A stretch of DNA of 64,000 nt, from NCBI RefSeq assembly GCF_024347575.1, contig NZ_AP025504.1, positions 248,001-312,000 of the forward strand, written 5' to 3'. The translations under genes and the position numbers were made by a program. The DNA is from Vibrio pelagius. Lineage in GTDB: Bacteria > Pseudomonadota > Gammaproteobacteria > Enterobacterales > Vibrionaceae. Shown here in pieces: positions 36,763 to 44,900 of this stretch; within the stretch, counting starts at the first letter, position 1; every line of letters starts with the position of its first letter. The notes under the pieces are model-generated. The model worked only from the letters and a program-made list of their open reading frames with translations, was not told the origin of the DNA and searched no databases.

Positions 36763-38334
36763 ATGACAATGAAGTTGCCACCTGACCTGAGCATTTTGAT
36801 TGTCGATGATTCGAAAAGCGCCACCATACTTATAAAACAACAATTAGTGAGCCTTGGAATCTCGCACGACAAAATCTACATCGCTACGGACTACCGCCAA
36901 GCAATAAGAACTGTCGAAAGACACACCTTAGATGTACTTTTAATTGATTATCATCTTGAGCAAACATTCACGGGGTTCGAGTTACTCGGTATTCTTTATC
37001 GTAAACGTTTGATAGATCATACAGTAGCAACCATTTTATTGTCAGGTGACATGCGCCAAGAAACCGTGTTAACGGCCTTATCTGGCGAGGCTCATCACTT
37101 TATATCGAAACCAATTAAGACCCCAATCCTTGGAAATAAAATTGCTCTTGCGGTTGAAGAATCCCATCAAATAACGCAGCAGAAGCAGTACTATCCAATC
37201 GATACTCCCGCAGCATTACAGCAAGCATTGTCTGTGCCCAATACACAAAAAAGCGTGCAGTATGAGGCGAGCCTAATCGAACACTTAATCGGTGCTGAAC
37301 AGTGGGAACTGTTAGCGTATGTTCTTCGAGAATCAGCGACCAACATGCACCCAACCAAATTGGTTGCTGAAGCATTAGTGCTCGATAGTCTAGGTAAAGC
37401 TCAGCAAGCCATCGACAAACTTCATAACTACCTGATCGCTCGCCCTTTATCTCTGAACGTGATCGACTGTTTGAGCTGCATTTACGAAAAACACAACATG
37501 CTGCTTCCTGCACTGAAATTGGCTATTCGCGCGTTTGAACTCACGCCAAGCATCAGTCACCGAGCGATTAGAGCCATAGACCTTGCAGAAAGTGCCGATA
37601 ACATACAAATCTTGATTACGTTGGGGCAGATGTATGCAACCAACATTTCGCCAGCAGATATCGATGTTATAAATTCAATTTCTAACTATTTCCACTCACT
37701 TCAAGTGGCCTATGAGAAGGAGACCAGTGTTGCCAACAAACGCTCACTTCTTGAGCAAGCGAACCAATTTACGAATCAAGTTAATTTGAAACTAACGCAA
37801 CATCAACAGCAACAAGTGTTAGCCGCTTTGTCTGTATTCCAGTGTCAGGTTTTGCATCTAGAAGGTAATCATCAGTTAGCCCATCAAAAACTCATCCGGG
37901 CAGCGGCACTGCTCTGTCATGTATTAAATGAAACTCCCACTGTACTGCTAAACCAGCTGCTTCCTCTCCTTAATATCTACGGAGAGTATTCTTTATACCG
38001 AGACTTAGGGGATTTCCTTAAAGCGCGAGGAGAATCAAACAATCAATTTACGCTAGGGCATGATACCAACCCAATCAATTGCCTCAATATGGATAGTCTG
38101 GGATCTATACAACAACTGAAAGACTACATTAACACTTATCCCTATTCCGTTGCTGCAAAACTTGACTATCTATTTGCCGTCAACAAAACTCAAACAGAAG
38201 AAAAACTTACGAATGAATTCATTGCGCAATTACAACAGTTAGAGTTGCCTTATAAATGGAATCGATGGATTAGTGAATCTGCCAGGTCCGGTTTTTCTAC
38301 CAAGCCACCGAGCCCACTTTCACTATGTAACTGA
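36763..38334 (+). CDS. Response regulator with TPR-like output region (VieB-like layout)
   Basis: A 523-residue cytoplasmic protein. A receiver domain (about 9-132) has the acidic pair Asp15-Asp16, phosphoacceptor Asp62 in LLIDYHLE, a Ser in ILLSGD and Lys in ISKPI. The remaining 390 residues are helical with TPR-like pairs (LVAEALVLDSLGKAQQAIDKLHNYLIARP, CLSCIYEKHNMLLPALKLAIRAFEL) and no DNA-binding or enzymatic domain. This matches the layout of VieB from V. cholerae, which modulates a sensor kinase. The downstream gene encodes an Hpt protein; no sensor kinase lies beside them. Confidence 0.85.
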   Translation: MTMKLPPDLSILIVDDSKSATILIKQQLVSLGISHDKIYIATDYRQAIRTVERHTLDVLLIDYHLEQTFTGFELLGILYRKRLIDHTVATILLSGDMRQETVLTALSGEAHHFISKPIKTPILGNKIALAVEESHQITQQKQYYPIDTPAALQQALSVPNTQKSVQYEASLIEHLIGAEQWELLAYVLRESATNMHPTKLVAEALVLDSLGKAQQAIDKLHNYLIARPLSLNVIDCLSCIYEKHNMLLPALKLAIRAFELTPSISHRAIRAIDLAESADNIQILITLGQMYATNISPADIDVINSISNYFHSLQVAYEKETSVANKRSLLEQANQFTNQVNLKLTQHQQQQVLAALSVFQCQVLHLEGNHQLAHQKLIRAAALLCHVLNETPTVLLNQLLPLLNIYGEYSLYRDLGDFLKARGESNNQFTLGHDTNPINCLNMDSLGSIQQLKDYINTYPYSVAAKLDYLFAVNKTQTEEKLTNEFIAQLQQLELPYKWNRWISESARSGFSTKPPSPLSLCN

Positions 38335-38345
38335 CAGGAGTCTCT

Positions 38346-38678
38346 ATGCTAGATTTTGACGCTTTAAACGCCTATTTAGATAATGATCAAGACGTAATTT
38401 TCGCCGTTCTATCGACTTATCAAGAAGACCATGCAAATTCTCTCGAGGAAATTAAAGACCTTGTCGCACAACAAGATTGGGGCAAATTACACTTTACTGT
38501 TCATACTTTGAAAGGGATATTGGTGAGCTTTGGCGAAGAGACTGCAACCTCCGCTTTAGAAAACGTAGAACAAAATGCGCTCAAAGACTTAGCACCATCC
38601 GATGAGGATCTAGCGGTTATTTACAGTGAAGTGAAAGTCATTAACCAACAGATCGAAGAAGTTCTCGCTAGTTATTGA
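38346..38678 (+). CDS. Stand-alone Hpt phosphotransfer protein
   Basis: A 110-residue four-helix protein with the phosphorylatable His53 in VHTLKGILVSFG, the canonical Hpt motif. It passes phosphoryl groups between a hybrid kinase and a response regulator. It starts 12 bases after the REC-TPR gene with GACAGGAG before the ATG, so both are one operon and likely partners in a phosphorelay with a distant hybrid kinase. Confidence 0.92.
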   Translation: MLDFDALNAYLDNDQDVIFAVLSTYQEDHANSLEEIKDLVAQQDWGKLHFTVHTLKGILVSFGEETATSALENVEQNALKDLAPSDEDLAVIYSEVKVINQQIEEVLASY

Positions 38679-38715
38679 CCAAATATTGTCTAAAGCTTTG
38701 TTCGTTATAAAACCC

Positions 38716-38746
38716 ATTCGGCTCACGATGTAATCGAGAGCCGAAT
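38716..38746 (+). terminator. Terminator of the REC-TPR/Hpt operon
   Basis: ATTCGGCTC pairs perfectly with GAGCCGAAT over a 13-base loop, 37 bases after the Hpt stop, followed by TACTTTGCT. Confidence 0.7.
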
Positions 38747-39183
38747 TACTTTGCTCTAAGCGTTAAATAACACCCTCACCCTGTCCTTATCAGCAGGAGA
38801 GAAATGAAATTCCATACTTATTGCTACTACCAAGTCCGAACCAAGCTACAACTGAGTATGAAAATATCAGACCCTGTGTGACAACAAAAAGCGCTCACCT
38901 ATTCCTGAGAAGGTTTTGGACAGGACTGAGTTGCTATCATAAGAACACTCTAGTTTTTATCATAACTTTTTATAACATAATGATACAGTTAAGAAATATA
39001 GTGAGCCGACTATACTCATCTAATAAAAGCGACCTATTTCAAAACAGTTCTGGTAATACGCTTGATGCTTACCAGTTTCTGCCGTAACTGAAAGAGTGCT
39101 GTCAAATAAGTAAAAGCTATCCTCTTTCTATATGATTCTTCGCTTTAGTATCTATATCTATTAGTCACAATTTTTATTAAGTA
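38747..39183. other. AT-rich region with no supported gene
   Basis: An open frame from 38821 to 39087 on the plus strand starts with TTG, lacks a ribosome-binding site and has an unconvincing composition. I see no other gene. The region marks the start of an AT-rich patch that runs to about 41.2 kb. Confidence 0.5.
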
Positions 39184-39456
39184 TTAATAACATTTTTTCC
39201 AGACCAATAAATTAATGTCTCCATTGAGCATATTGTTGACACTAAATATGTACTCATTATTTTTGTTATCATGTGAGGTATAATTAAATGCTTCAGGTAA
39301 GACTTCTACCTCTGTCATTGCCTGTATGTGATTGTTTCTTGAGTTACTGTATAGAACCACATGATTGAAAAGCTCCCATTTCTCAGTACCAATTACGCAT
39401 TTATATGGATCAGAGTTTATTGAAGCGCTTACAAACACTAATAATAAAGTTTGCAC
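39184..39456 (-). CDS. Possible small exported protein, start damaged or non-ATG
   Basis: This frame encodes 90 residues from a GTG codon and begins with a hydrophobic segment (VQTLLLVFVSAS) like a signal peptide, followed by a polar part with two Cys. No ATG lies in frame. Just upstream the minus strand reads ATGAAATAATTGTG; without one or two bases there, ATGAAA would be in frame with the signal segment, so the gene may be frameshifted at its start or may use ATT/GTG. I do not recognise the protein. AT-rich relative to neighbours. Confidence 0.35.
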   Translation of the reverse strand: MQTLLLVFVSASINSDPYKCVIGTEKWELFNHVVLYSNSRNNHIQAMTEVEVLPEAFNYTSHDNKNNEYIFSVNNMLNGDINLLVWKKCY

Positions 39457-39793
39457 AATTATTTCATTATTATTAATAATTCGCAGTGCATTCTAATATA
39501 GCAAAAACTATACTTACCTGCGCACGTATGTAAACCAGACAATGGTCAAAACACTCGTTAAAACTAATGATTTCATATTGATAATTTAGAACTGTCAATA
39601 ATCTAAGCGTTGTATCTACGGAGGCTGCCTCACAGTTTTTTGAGCAAGATTTCAAATCAGAATAAAAGAAAGCAAGTAGAAATGTATCTACTCCATAAAG
39701 GAAAAAGTGACCTCGCTAACCACAACAGTTTGCTCAAGATGGATGCAACTAGTTTTGTAATATTTAACTTTGGCAATTAATAAATGAATCTAT
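39457..39793. other. AT-rich region with no supported gene
   Basis: A 60-codon minus-strand frame at 39473-39655 has several Cys and no ribosome-binding site; I do not accept it. Nothing else is supported here. Confidence 0.45.
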
Positions 39794-40168
39794 TTAGTCC
39801 ATTTCCTGAAGTACATCATAATAGTGAACTCCGTATTTAGTTGCTATAGCGCTTATTTCATCTATATGTAACTCTTCTCCTTTATCTAATTCAAGCTTCT
39901 TAATTTCGATAGCAGCTCTTTTCGCTCTGTCCTCGAGAGCACTATGACTCGCCTCATTATGTTTACTACCTTGTCGAGCAATATCTGGTTTAGATTGCAA
40001 ATCATTTTTAGGATAAGAAGTAGTCTTCTTTATACCAGCAGGACTGTTTCTATCTTTTGTGAACACCTTTAATAAAAAGACAACTGGCAAGTATACAAAG
40101 ACAACGAAGGCGAAAGTGTATGGTAGAAGCTTGAACGCAAAAATAATGGGCAGTAACAATATATCCAT
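39794..40168 (-). CDS. Hypothetical membrane-anchored protein
   Basis: A 124-residue protein with a long N-terminal hydrophobic region (about 1-35, one or two helices), a charged linker (about 38-80) and a predicted helical C-terminal domain ending HYYDVLQEMD. The tail (DRAKRAAIEIKKLELDKGEELHIDEISAIATKYG) looks like a folded helix-turn-helix-like unit, but I do not recognise it. It is preceded by another small gene on the same strand with a 38-base gap. Function unknown. Confidence 0.6.
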   Translation of the reverse strand: MDILLLPIIFAFKLLPYTFAFVVFVYLPVVFLLKVFTKDRNSPAGIKKTTSYPKNDLQSKPDIARQGSKHNEASHSALEDRAKRAAIEIKKLELDKGEELHIDEISAIATKYGVHYYDVLQEMD

Positions 40169-40206
40169 TCTAACGTAATTCTTTTAAATCAATGAAAATG
40201 GGTGAA

Positions 40207-40446
40207 TTAATCTAATAGTTTTAACATCTGAAAGTAGTTACTTGGCTTTTCTTGCTTTTCCCATTCTTTATATTCTTCTATAACTGTATTTTTTCTTTCA
40301 GGTGATTTAGATGAAGCAAGTAATTCACAGAAAAATTCGGCGTCTTCAACACACATGCCTTCTTTTATCAATAACTCTTCTAACTTACACCAAGCTCCAT
40401 CTTTAATCACACAAAGCTCTATAAGCTTTGTCACTTTTTCATTCAT
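40207..40446 (-). CDS. Hypothetical small cytoplasmic protein
   Basis: A 79-residue acidic protein, mostly helical, started at the ATG at 40446 (a TTG at 40455 adds three residues). It has three Cys (ELCVIK, AWCKLEE, MCVEDAEFFCELL) and no signal or membrane segment. It does not match a family I know. Co-oriented with the 124-residue gene, so possibly an operon. Confidence 0.55.
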   Translation of the reverse strand: MNEKVTKLIELCVIKDGAWCKLEELLIKEGMCVEDAEFFCELLASSKSPERKNTVIEEYKEWEKQEKPSNYFQMLKLLD

Positions 40447-40618
40447 ACTATTCAATCCAAAGGTAACCGCCTCGTTAATAAAATCGGAACCGAGTTAGTC
40501 GCCAATCAGTTATCCTTTATTTTTTCAAACACTTAGTTTAAAGTGTTCTTCTTTCATACAGTAGATATTATTTGCAATATGTTTTGAACGGTCTTGAATC
40601 AAATCTAGTGGCCTAGTA

Positions 40619-41122
40619 TCACATCTTCGGCAGTGGAACATTAGGTAAGGCTATGCGTCCTGTACGCTGATAGTATGCAGCTCTCTTAGCTCCATACATA
40701 GACAATTGAGATTCATAATTACCTACCGAGTCAGTTGTTAACGAGTTAATATTATTAAATAACTCGTTAGTTTTAAGTAGTTGCGTAAAAGACTGATTTA
40801 TTTTAGCAGTATTTCTATCCCACTCTTCTTGGCTAAGCCTTCCATCTTCACCAACCATGTCTTTTACTGATTTTAAAGCGAAGCCTGTTATCTCTTCTTG
40901 AGTAATGTTTGGTTCTTGATCTTTATAACACTTAATCGTGTTAGCATCTATCAACTGAACATTATTACAAGTGTCAGCATTAACAAAAAAGTAATGCCCA
41001 TCAATGGCAAATAAAGTGTCATTAGGGTGTTTTGAGTACCATACTTGATTTTCCCATGTCATATTTGCACAAGCAGTCGTTAATAAAGAAATCATTATTG
41101 CGCCAACTCGAATGCTATTCAT
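40619..41122 (-). CDS. Hypothetical lipoprotein
   Basis: A 167-residue protein started at the ATG at 41122, which has a near-perfect AGGAGG five bases upstream. The N-terminus is a lipoprotein-like signal (MNSIRVGAIMISLLTTAC), with Cys18 as the likely lipidated residue although position -3 is Thr instead of Leu. The mature part contains a second Cys pair (DTCNN, IKCYKD) and a helical C-terminus. Not recognised. It is the right-most gene of the AT-rich patch. Confidence 0.65.
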   Translation of the reverse strand: MNSIRVGAIMISLLTTACANMTWENQVWYSKHPNDTLFAIDGHYFFVNADTCNNVQLIDANTIKCYKDQEPNITQEEITGFALKSVKDMVGEDGRLSQEEWDRNTAKINQSFTQLLKTNELFNNINSLTTDSVGNYESQLSMYGAKRAAYYQRTGRIALPNVPLPKM

Positions 41123-41482
41123 ATTTCCTCCTAGCTTAGTAGGTGAGCTAGGCATCTAGCTGCACAGGTTAGTATAATAGGAGTAACGACAATTAGTGAG
41201 AAATGCCCTAACTTTTGTAAACGAGATCACATTTGGTAAGATAGGTAACTAATCCAGTGGCTAACTTTACATATTAGGAGATAAGCTCTAAAACAGTTTG
41301 GGGCAAAGACGAGTTACAACAGTCACTGAAACGGGAAACGTCTTTGGACATTTCCGTTTTAGCGAACAGGCTCATTATTATGCCATACAGTCAGAGTGGT
41401 GGTGATAATATTCTTTCGCACCATGAAAAGGAGCAAGCTAAAGCTCACTCCTGGATAATACTATTGTTATCACGGCCTAGAT
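41123..41482. other. Region between the AT-rich patch and the polysaccharide operon
   Basis: Non-coding. It holds the upstream sequence of the lipoprotein gene and, at 41430-41451, the terminator of the large minus-strand operon. No gene seen. Confidence 0.55.
41430..41451 (-). terminator. Terminator of the polysaccharide operon
   Basis: On the minus strand GGAGTGAGC pairs with GCTTGCTCC (two G-U pairs) around a TTTA loop, followed by TTTTC. It lies 32 bases after the stop of the last gene of the 11-gene operon. Confidence 0.7.
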
Positions 41483-42772
41483 TTATGCTGGTGCACTTGC
41501 TCTGGCATTCAAGGATTTAGCACTAGAAATCCAATGTTGTACCGACTGAGGAGACATTATTTTCGGGTTGCCTAAATCGCTATCTCTTGCTGAAGCGAGC
41601 TCGGGAGGAAGCACATCAATGAGCAGTTCGAGATCTTTATGTGAATTGATTTCTCGCGTGAACACATCCGCCATCTCTTCACTGTAAGAGCCCCCTCTTG
41701 CTTTCGCGGCCTTTACTAATCCATCCAGCAATACATACCACGTGGTCATCGGCCCTTGAACCACTGACGCCGACTCTGCAGCTGAATCAATGAATGCAAA
41801 TGGCACAGTTACAATCGGTTGGTTGAACTCCATTGCAGCGAAGATCCAATCCGTATCAAATGAGAAGTCAAACACTGTCGGGTTTTCAAGAATTTTCTGT
41901 AAGATATCTCTACCATATAATTTGAATGCCGCTTGCGTATCCTTAATACCACTATCAAAAATCTGCGCACCTATCATACGCTGCATATGACGTAACGTCT
42001 TAATACCAACACCCCATCGCTCTTCTTGTTTCACTAAAATGGAGTCAGGATGTTTGCGGTTACCCAATACGACTTGCTTTCCATCACGGCTATATGGAGC
42101 GAGAGCTAAACCTATTTGCCCCAAATGGACAGAGTTATCGGCATCGGTATAAAGAACAGCATCAACACCATCTTCCAAGGACTGCTCACAGCCAAGAATA
42201 ATCGCTCCACCCTTTCTAGAGTCGTCTGCACTCGCTAAATTGCGAAGAGCACCAGATGCCACAGGTAGTGCATCCTCCAGTTTAAGTACTTTGATCTTAG
42301 CTCGAATACCTGCGTCGTAGGTTTGTTTAATAGAACGAGCAATTTCCGCACTTCCATGTGGACACCCGTCGTCAACCGCATACAGTGTCCAATCAACATT
42401 AGTGCCGTTCGTTACCCATTGAAGTTGCTCCACTTTCGTTCTGAGTGAATCTTCGCCGTGCAGATTATCTGCCGACTTGGGATTCAAGCGATTGTGCTCT
42501 CCCCACATCGCGAATACCACGCCAATTTTAATCGGCTGACAAATTGACTGTGTTTCTCTGCGTGATTCGACAAGCTTCACCGCCAACTTGAATTCGAGTG
42601 GCGCATTAAACTGAATTGAAAGGTCTTTGAGGTCTTGGTTTGAGAGTTTATCTAGCTGTAGTAAACGGTCTGCTAGCCTGAGTAAGCTTTGTTGATGTTG
42701 TGGCTCAGTCAAATCAAACTTTTCATTCGATTTATTTAAGAGCTCAATAGCGGTAGACAAAGAAGTATCCAT
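41483..42772 (-). CDS. Soluble GT2-type glycosyltransferase
   Basis: A 429-residue protein without membrane helices. After about 85 N-terminal helical residues comes a GT-A fold domain: GVVFAMWGEHNR (strand 1), VDDGCPHGSAEIA (about 135-147), the metal-binding YTDADNSVHLGQI (about 206-218), VVLGNRKHPDS and DTQAAFKLYGRDIL, the last resembling the DTQCGFKLF motif of dolichyl-phosphate glucose/mannose synthases. It would transfer a sugar to a carrier or acceptor. It is the last gene of the 11-gene operon and is 79 bases from the GH16 gene; AGGGAATATGT precedes the ATG. Confidence 0.8.
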   Translation of the reverse strand: MDTSLSTAIELLNKSNEKFDLTEPQHQQSLLRLADRLLQLDKLSNQDLKDLSIQFNAPLEFKLAVKLVESRRETQSICQPIKIGVVFAMWGEHNRLNPKSADNLHGEDSLRTKVEQLQWVTNGTNVDWTLYAVDDGCPHGSAEIARSIKQTYDAGIRAKIKVLKLEDALPVASGALRNLASADDSRKGGAIILGCEQSLEDGVDAVLYTDADNSVHLGQIGLALAPYSRDGKQVVLGNRKHPDSILVKQEERWGVGIKTLRHMQRMIGAQIFDSGIKDTQAAFKLYGRDILQKILENPTVFDFSFDTDWIFAAMEFNQPIVTVPFAFIDSAAESASVVQGPMTTWYVLLDGLVKAAKARGGSYSEEMADVFTREINSHKDLELLIDVLPPELASARDSDLGNPKIMSPQSVQHWISSAKSLNARASAPA

Positions 42773-42851
42773 ACATATTCCCTAGCGTGACGTTATTGTG
42801 ATCACTTAAAGCTTAGTATGCTAATCTTTTCATATCAAAGTGATGGTAGCT

Positions 42852-43643
42852 TTATTTTGTTTTGCACCTCTCATTTTCCTTGAAACTAAAATTCCGGTAT
42901 TTTGCACGATACTGTCTGACTTTATTTTCACGGAATTTACCCGCCCAGTTACTAATCTCCGGATCTGTTGCCCAGATATTAGCCATCACTCTAAGATAGG
43001 AACTTTCTATGCTTGGGGTTGGGTCGTAGGGATTGTTATTAACACGAAGTACTAACTGCCCGTCTACAAACCACTCAATCCGATCTTCTCCCCAGTAAAT
43101 GCCATAACGATGAAAAGCCTTAGAAGCGTCAAAACCAAGGAAAATCAGGGTTTCGTGTGAGTTGGTATAATCATCGTCGTCTGTCCAAAAGTTCAACTGA
43201 ACCATGTTGGTATTAGACCCTAAAAACTCAATATCGATCTCGTTATGTCGGCCACTACCACCTTCCGGTTTATCATAAGGCCCCGAGAACAAGAAAAATG
43301 AGCTGACCACACCGGGAGCTCGAGCAGGCTTCATATCGATCTCAAAGCATCCGTAAGGAAAAAATTCATGGCTGCGAAACTCCCCACCGTAGAAGCGCAA
43401 CTCACCCTCTTCGTCTTGCTTCCCATCTGGAGCTAGATCCAAGGTTAAACCCTTTTTATTGAACGTAGCCGACTTAGCTTCCCAACGACTTAAGAACGGG
43501 AAACCGTTCTCCCAACCATCCGATAACCACCAACGGCTTTCATCAAAGGTTCGCAAGGGATCATCGAAGCTTTCCGCACTGACAAACGAGCTTGTCAAAG
43601 CCAGTGATACAGCTAAAGCACAATAGGTTTTGGGTGGCACCAT
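42852..43643 (-). CDS. Secreted GH16 beta-glucanase, lichenase type
   Basis: A 263-residue exported enzyme (signal peptide about 1-23, ending SFVSA). The active-site motif EIDIEF spans residues 135-140; Glu135 is the expected nucleophile and Glu139 the acid/base. Neighbouring stretches GGEFRSHEFFPYGCFEIDMK and LGFDASKAFHRYGIYW closely resemble Bacillus licheninase and ExoK-type enzymes, and the motif lacks the extra residue of laminarinases and agarases. Predicted to cut beta-1,3-1,4- or related glucans. Within a polysaccharide operon it probably trims, releases or sets the length of the product. Confidence 0.9.
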   Translation of the reverse strand: MVPPKTYCALAVSLALTSSFVSAESFDDPLRTFDESRWWLSDGWENGFPFLSRWEAKSATFNKKGLTLDLAPDGKQDEEGELRFYGGEFRSHEFFPYGCFEIDMKPARAPGVVSSFFLFSGPYDKPEGGSGRHNEIDIEFLGSNTNMVQLNFWTDDDDYTNSHETLIFLGFDASKAFHRYGIYWGEDRIEWFVDGQLVLRVNNNPYDPTPSIESSYLRVMANIWATDPEISNWAGKFRENKVRQYRAKYRNFSFKENERCKTK

Positions 43644-43712
43644 GACTCGCTCACTTATTCATTTGTATTCATAATGTAAGCCTAATACATACGATGGATT
43701 TTTCACCTCTAA

Positions 43713-44900
43713 TTACTGATTATCTTCTACTGGAGCGAAACTGCGCCTTTGAATAGCTTGAACCGCCGGGACTGGTGCCGCCTGCCCTATATTCCCCTTT
43801 GGGATCGCATTCACAGACGGTGTAGTGAGCTCAAGGTTTTGTTGCGTAGTCGTGTCTGCGTTTGTTGTTGCTTGCTGTTCTGAAGTAGAAGGCAACCCTG
43901 ATGTATGAGATATACTTGTCTCAATAATCGGTTCTGCTGTACCAAGAGGTGTAAAAACTGCGACGCCTTCTTCACTTGAAGTTGTACCATCTTTATTCTC
44001 GGCAGCTGGTATCGTAGCTTCATGAGGTGTTTTTGATAACCTAGATACGCCTTGTTGAACTTGTTGCTGCGCAGGCGGTTGAGACGAAACAGGCGTAATT
44101 GGTGAATGGAAACTGCCTTTGGTCGAGCTTACCTTTCCCCCACTGAATTGTTGCTGTGTCGTTCCTGCTGTGCCTTGCACCGATCCTTTTGGCGTCACCA
44201 TTTGGCCAGTTAAGTCTTGTTGTTGAGTAACATTTTGGCTGGAAGTAGAGGTTTCTGTAGGTTCGACAATAAATGTCTGTTTGCTTGCGAAATCCTTATC
44301 GAGCATTAGTTTACTGTTAGGTGTGTATTGTTTGAGTTGTTCACCAGACGGTTTCAACGCGCTTTCCGTCGGTATTGGGTTGGCTGGTTGCTTACGAATC
44401 AGACCAGCTGAAGGGGATTCGTATCTAAAAAAGTCGAGTTTTTGATCCCAAATATCAATCAACGAAGAGAATTGAATCCATGCATCATCCGCGTAAGCAG
44501 AGGGGCCACCGGAGTTTGTTGCGATAGAAAAGCGAGCGTCAAACGCTTTATAATCGACCTGTAACTGCTGACGATATACACCCCACTTACTTCCTCCCAT
44601 CAAAAAATATCTAACACTATTGGACCAATACTCATAAGCGACAGGATCTTCTACTTTTTCAGCCGCCATTGCCGCAAGTGCATCCGCTAGACCTGCAGTT
44701 TGCCACATCTCTTGTGTTCCGATCTTATGTTCGAGACTGAGAGCCCGATTCGCTTGTTGATGCATTAGACTAGCGGCTTGCGTATATCGGCCTTGGGATA
44801 GAAGAAGCGTTGGAGTGCTCAATAAGTCTATGGATGTTTGACTCAGCGCCCAAACAGGAAAGGAAGCAGCAAACAAGATAAGTACAATTAAGCTTCTCAT
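43713..44900 (-). CDS. Exported protein with Gln/Thr/Ser-rich C-terminal half
   Basis: A 395-residue protein started at the ATG at 44900, which overlaps the stop of the upstream DUF3131 gene (ATGA) and follows GGAGAC. A signal peptide (about 1-19, ending VWALS) precedes a helical domain to about residue 160 (TQAASLMHQQANRALSLEHK, DAFDARF-type helices, possibly TPR-like). The rest is low-complexity, rich in Gln, Thr, Ser and Pro, and probably disordered. No family recognised. Its position between DUF3131 and GH16 genes suggests a periplasmic or cell-surface partner of polysaccharide export. Confidence 0.75.
   Translation of the reverse strand: MRSLIVLILFAASFPVWALSQTSIDLLSTPTLLLSQGRYTQAASLMHQQANRALSLEHKIGTQEMWQTAGLADALAAMAAEKVEDPVAYEYWSNSVRYFLMGGSKWGVYRQQLQVDYKAFDARFSIATNSGGPSAYADDAWIQFSSLIDIWDQKLDFFRYESPSAGLIRKQPANPIPTESALKPSGEQLKQYTPNSKLMLDKDFASKQTFIVEPTETSTSSQNVTQQQDLTGQMVTPKGSVQGTAGTTQQQFSGGKVSSTKGSFHSPITPVSSQPPAQQQVQQGVSRLSKTPHEATIPAAENKDGTTSSEEGVAVFTPLGTAEPIIETSISHTSGLPSTSEQQATTNADTTTQQNLELTTPSVNAIPKGNIGQAAPVPAVQAIQRRSFAPVEDNQ

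Noticed and set aside
38821..39087. Plus-strand 88-codon frame
   Set aside because: TTG start, no ribosome-binding site, no recognisable domain or plausible composition.
39473..39655. Minus-strand 60-codon frame
   Set aside because: Cys-rich chance-like sequence, no ribosome-binding site, overlaps the upstream part of another candidate.
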